A stretch of DNA of 34,822 nucleotides from Alphaproteobacteria bacterium. Its GTDB lineage: Bacteria; Pseudomonadota; Alphaproteobacteria; Caulobacterales; Caulobacteraceae. The notes beneath the pieces are model-generated. The model saw only the letters and a program-made list of their open reading frames with translations, was not told the DNA's origin and ran no database searches. Below, in pieces: positions 31,895-34,822 of the stretch. Made by a program: the position numbers and the translations under genes. The stretch covers positions 1 through 34,822 of the forward strand of contig JAHJOO010000001.1 of NCBI GenBank assembly GCA_018820275.1. Reading direction: 5' to 3'. How positions within the stretch are numbered: the first letter of the stretch is position 1; every line of letters begins with the position of its first letter.

Positions 31895-32920
31895 ATGCGT
31901 CGCCTGATCCCGTCCGCCCTGCCCGACCGCCGCGCCGTCTTGGCCGGGGGCGCGGCGCTGGCGCTCTCGGCGTGCGGCGGGTCCGAGCCCCGGGTCGACG
32001 ACGAGGGTCGCGTCCGAATCCGCTTCGCCACCGACTGGCGCGCCCAGGCCGAGCACGGCGGGTTCTATCAGGCGCTGGCCAGCGGGGCCTATACCCGGCG
32101 CGCCCTCAACGTCCAGATCATCCAGGGCGGTCCCGGCGTGAACGTGCCCCAGCTGCTGGCCGCCGGCGCGGTCGAGCTGGGCATGGGCTCCAACAGCTTC
32201 ATCCCGATGAACCTCGTCGCCGAGGGGGCGCCGGTGAAGGCCGTCGCCGCCTTCTTCCAGAAGGACCCCCAGGTCCTGATCGCCCACCCCGATCCGGCGC
32301 TGGAGACCCTCGCCGATCTGGCCGGCCGCCCCGTCCTGCTGGCCGCCGCCTCGCGCGACGCCTTCTGGGTCTGGCTGAAGGCGAAGTACGGCTTCACCGA
32401 CGATCAGGTCCGCACCTACAACTTCAACTCCGCGCCCTTCCTCGCCGACGAACGGGCGGTGCAGCAGGGCTATCTGACCAGCGAGCCCTATACGATCGAG
32501 AAGGAGGCGGGCTTCGCCCCGCGCGTCTTCCTGCTGGCCGACGAGGGCTATCCTTCCTACGCCTGCATGGTGCTGGCGCCCGATGCCTTCGCCCGCGACA
32601 ACGCCGCCTCGCTGCGGGCCTTCCTCGCCGCCTCGGCCGAGGGCTGGCGCGACTACATGCAGGGCGATGCGAAGGCCGCTGACGCCCTGATCCGCAAGGA
32701 CAATCCGGAGATGACCCAGGACATCCTGGATCAGGCCCGGGCGAAGATGCGCGAGTACGCCGTCGTCTCCGGCGGCGACGCGGCGCTCTACGGCCTCGGC
32801 ACGATGACGGAAGACCGCTGGCGCGCCTTCTACGACGTGGCCGCCCAGGCCGGCGTCTACCCGCCGGGGCTGAACTGGCGCGACGCCTTCACCACCCAGT
32901 ATCTGCCGGGCCGTGGCTGA
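31895..32920 (+). CDS. ABC importer substrate-binding lipoprotein (NMT1/THI5-like, SsuA family)
   Basis: 341 residues. N-terminus PDRRAVLAGGAALALSACGG has a twin-Arg pair and a lipobox with Cys27, so it is probably a Tat-exported lipoprotein. The NMT1-like periplasmic fold is indicated by IRFATDWRAQAEHGGFYQAL, IIQGGPGVNVPQLLAAGAVELGMGSN (about 70-95), AFFQKDPQVLIAHP and the C-terminal half. Relatives bind sulfonates, nitrate, thiamine precursors or other small compounds; the ligand cannot be assigned. A TATGCC box 12 bases before ATG and no ribosome site suggest a nearly leaderless message. Overlaps the ATPase gene by 8 bases. Confidence 0.88.
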   Translation: MRRLIPSALPDRRAVLAGGAALALSACGGSEPRVDDEGRVRIRFATDWRAQAEHGGFYQALASGAYTRRALNVQIIQGGPGVNVPQLLAAGAVELGMGSNSFIPMNLVAEGAPVKAVAAFFQKDPQVLIAHPDPALETLADLAGRPVLLAAASRDAFWVWLKAKYGFTDDQVRTYNFNSAPFLADERAVQQGYLTSEPYTIEKEAGFAPRVFLLADEGYPSYACMVLAPDAFARDNAASLRAFLAASAEGWRDYMQGDAKAADALIRKDNPEMTQDILDQARAKMREYAVVSGGDAALYGLGTMTEDRWRAFYDVAAQAGVYPPGLNWRDAFTTQYLPGRG

Positions 32921-33656
32921 GACCCCCGCCGCGTCGCTGGACGGGGCGACGGTCCGCTTTCCCGAACGCACGGTCGGCCCGATCGATCTGACCGTCATGC
33001 CGGGGACCATCACGGCGATCGTCGGGGCCTCCGGCTCCGGCAAGTCCACGGCGCTGTCCCTGCTGGCGGGCCTGCGCGCCCCCGACGCCGGACGGGTGGC
33101 ACCGGGAGCCCGCGGCCGGGTCGGCCTGGTGTTCCAGAGCCCCACCCTGATGCCTTGGGCCGACGCCCTGACCAACGTCGCCCTGCCGCTGGAGCTGGCC
33201 GGCGTCCCCCGCGCCGGGGGCCGCGCCCGCGCCGCGGAAGCCCTGACGGCCGTCGGTCTCGGCGACCGCCTGACCGCCCTGCCGCGCGAACTGTCCGGCG
33301 GCATGGCCATGCGCTGTGCCCTCGCCCGGGCGCTCGTGACGACCCCCGATCTGCTGCTGCTGGACGAGCCCTTCGCCGCCCTCGACACCGTCACCCGCCG
33401 CCGCCTGATCGCCGACCTGCACGCCGCCTGGGCGGCCAGCAAGCCCGCCGTCGTGCTGGTCACCCATGACGTGGAGGAGGCCGTCTTCCTCGCCCAGCGC
33501 GTCGTCGTTCTGGACGCCGACGGGCGGGTCTCCGCCGAGGTCGCCGGCCCGGGACCGATCCCGCGCCCCGACGACTTCCGCGATGCCCCCGCCACGCGCG
33601 CCCTCGTCGCCCGCGTCGCCGCCGCGCTGGCCGCCACCCTGGAGCCGACGTCGTGA
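32913..33656 (+). CDS. ABC importer ATPase (SsuB/TauB type)
   Basis: 247 residues from a GTG at 32913. Walker A GASGSGKST at about 38-46, Q-loop in GLVFQSPTLMPW (near 75), signature ELSGGMAMRCALARAL near 127, Walker B LLLLDEPFAALD near 148 and the switch His in VLVTHDVEEAVFLA. The short length and VEEA motif are those of nitrate/sulfonate/taurine importers. It overlaps both neighbours (8 bases with the binding protein, GTGA with the permease), marking one operon. Confidence 0.92.
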   Translation: MAETPAASLDGATVRFPERTVGPIDLTVMPGTITAIVGASGSGKSTALSLLAGLRAPDAGRVAPGARGRVGLVFQSPTLMPWADALTNVALPLELAGVPRAGGRARAAEALTAVGLGDRLTALPRELSGGMAMRCALARALVTTPDLLLLDEPFAALDTVTRRRLIADLHAAWAASKPAVVLVTHDVEEAVFLAQRVVVLDADGRVSAEVAGPGPIPRPDDFRDAPATRALVARVAAALAATLEPTS

Positions 33657-34426
33657 GCCGTGTCTGGACCGAGCGCCTCTCCGGCCTGGTCGCCGTCGCC
33701 GTCCTGCTCGCGGCGTGGGAGATCGCCTGTCGCGCGCTGACGCCGCCCGCCTATCTCCTGCCGGCCCCCTCGGCCGTCGGCGTCGCCCTGATCGAGGCCG
33801 CGCCCCGGCTGGTCCCCTCGGCCGGACAGACCTTCCTCCAGGCCCTGCAGGCGCTTCTGCTGGCGACGCTCGTCGGCGTCTCCGCGGCGGTGGCCGCCTC
33901 CCTGCATCCCGCGGCGCGCGGTGCCCTGCGCCCGCTCGCCACCCTGCTTCAGGTCACGCCGGTGGTGGCGATCGCGCCCCTGATGATCCTCTGGGTCGGA
34001 CTGGACCGGGCCGACCTGTCGGTGGTCCTGCTGGCCGCCGCCGTGGCGCTGTTTCCGTTGTTCTCGGCCACCCTGACCGGCCTGACCTCGGCCGATCCCG
34101 ACCTCGAGCGGCTGTTCGACGTCGCGGGCGCGCGGCCGTGGGAACGGCTGCTGCGCCTGCGCCTGCCGTCGGCCCTGCCCTTCATGGTCGAGGGCCTGCG
34201 GATCGGCGCGGGACTCGCCGTCGTCGGGGCCGTGGTGGCCGAGTTCGTCGCCGGCACCGGGGCCACCCAGGGCCTCGCCTGGCGCATCCTCGAGGCCGGC
34301 AACCGCCTGCGCACCGCCGAGTTGCTGGCCGGTCTCGCCTGGCTGGCGGCGATGGGTCTGGGGCTCAACCTCGCCCTCGGTGCCGTCGAGGACGTCGTCC
34401 GCAAACGGTTCGGCGTCCCGCGTTAA
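33653..34426 (+). CDS. ABC importer permease (SsuC type)
   Basis: 257 residues from the GTG at 33653 (GTGA overlap with the ATPase). About six hydrophobic segments. The cytoplasmic EAA-type loop DVAGARPWERLLRLRLPSAL (about 158-177) docks on the ATPase, and the SsuC-like opening AWEIACRALTPPAYLLPAPS is near 20-40. It completes a three-protein importer with the two genes upstream. No terminator is obvious after the stop; the next gene starts 58 bases on. Confidence 0.92.
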   Translation: MSRVWTERLSGLVAVAVLLAAWEIACRALTPPAYLLPAPSAVGVALIEAAPRLVPSAGQTFLQALQALLLATLVGVSAAVAASLHPAARGALRPLATLLQVTPVVAIAPLMILWVGLDRADLSVVLLAAAVALFPLFSATLTGLTSADPDLERLFDVAGARPWERLLRLRLPSALPFMVEGLRIGAGLAVVGAVVAEFVAGTGATQGLAWRILEAGNRLRTAELLAGLAWLAAMGLGLNLALGAVEDVVRKRFGVPR

Positions 34427-34484
34427 CGCCCGCGCAAGCCCGATGGGCCTAGATTTCGGCCCTGTCCCGCCGGAGTCCCGCCGC

Positions 34485-34822
34485 GTGCCCAGATCCGTGC
34501 TCATCGGCGCCGCCGCGCTGGCCGCTCTTGCGGCCGCCGCGCCCGCGTTCGCCCAGGACCGCCCGGACCGTCCGCAACTGCGGCGGCTCGACTGGGCCGG
34601 CCGCCCGGCCAGCGCGACGCCCGCCGAGGCCGGCGGCACCCGCGCGATCATTCCGCACGCCGGGGCGCAGCCGACCCGCGTCGCCCTGCGGCCCGCCCAG
34701 CCGTGGCGCCCGGTCCAGGACGCCGGCGGCGGCCGCCCGGGCCTGACCCCCGCTTCCGCCTTCTCCACCGCCCCGGCCTCGCCGGCACCGGTCTGGACCC
34801 CGCCCCCCGCCCCGCCCGCGCC
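34485..34822 (+). CDS. Secreted Pro/Ala-rich protein, N-terminal part (cut by window edge)
   Basis: Open from a GTG at 34485 to the window end (112 codons without a stop). It begins with a signal peptide (VPRSVLIGAAALAALAAAAP, then AFAQD, cleavage after AFA likely). The mature part is rich in Arg and Pro (RPDRPQLRRLDWAGRP, then TRAIIPHAGAQPTRV and a run ending PAPVWTPPPAPPA). GGAG lies 10-13 bases upstream. A low-complexity periplasmic protein is inferred; the diagnostic domain, if any, is beyond the window. Confidence 0.65.
   Translation, partial: MPRSVLIGAAALAALAAAAPAFAQDRPDRPQLRRLDWAGRPASATPAEAGGTRAIIPHAGAQPTRVALRPAQPWRPVQDAGGGRPGLTPASAFSTAPASPAPVWTPPPAPPA

Noticed and set aside
31688..34768. 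Minus-strand open frame of about 1026 codons opposite the ABC importer
   Set aside because: Antisense shadow of three well-supported importer genes; no recognisable domain.

Overview
The window is a high-GC chromosomal segment, strongly biased to G/C at third codon positions. Its gene content and gene style (rpoH behind an rluD-type gene, leaderless-looking starts, a gene transfer agent cluster, many GTGA/ATGA gene overlaps) fit an alphaproteobacterium of the Caulobacteraceae, most likely Brevundimonas or a close relative. That placement is inference from protein character; no database was searched.

Layout. 1-2340 (minus strand) is an NAD-biosynthesis operon, nadA / 37-codon small ORF / M50 membrane protease / nadB, in which every junction is a 4-base stop-start overlap. 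Two matching inverted-repeat sites precede nadA. 2373-6174 holds a DUF2799-type lipoprotein (minus) diverging from an rluD-type pseudouridine synthase, a MepA-like lipoprotein endopeptidase, a small GNAT and the heat-shock sigma factor rpoH (plus). 6202-10517 (minus) holds a response regulator whose phospho-acceptor Asp is Glu, then purA, serC and a zinc-finger-less DnaJ-like protein.

10569-25011 (minus) is a complete, ordered gene transfer agent (GTA) structural cluster of the Rhodobacter capsulatus type: g1 (small terminase), g2 (large terminase), g3 portal, g3.5, g4 prohead protease, g5 major capsid, g6, g7, g8, g9 major tail, g10, g10.1, g11 short tape measure, g12, g13, g14 NlpC/P60 and g15 megatron. 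Almost every junction is a translational-coupling overlap. The exceptions are informative. Two opposite-strand genes are embedded in it: a membrane protein of unknown function between g4 and g5, and a DUF805 protein between g11 and g12. A family of GC-rich palindromic elements sits inside four GTA reading frames (g4, g5, g10.1, g14) without breaking them, and a related hairpin lies in the g5 leader. Two long hairpins built of GGG-type heptanucleotides fill the gaps after g5 (capsid) and before g9 (major tail), the two bulk structural proteins.

25122-28107 (minus) holds a GAF-PAS-PAS hybrid histidine kinase directly upstream of the GTA cluster and a YcgN-type cysteine-cluster protein. 28143-30407 holds an ABC-F ATPase and a VOC protein. 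30408-31209 is an 800-base gene-free stretch with DnaA-box-like motifs and a run of strong hairpins. 31210-34822 (plus) holds a secreted protein of unknown function, a three-gene NMT1/SsuABC-type ABC importer and the start of another secreted protein.

The most interesting part is the GTA cluster: the in-frame mosaic of palindromic elements, the heptad hairpins around capsid and major tail genes, the two antisense insertions, and the 176-base out-of-frame overlap of small and large terminase genes.
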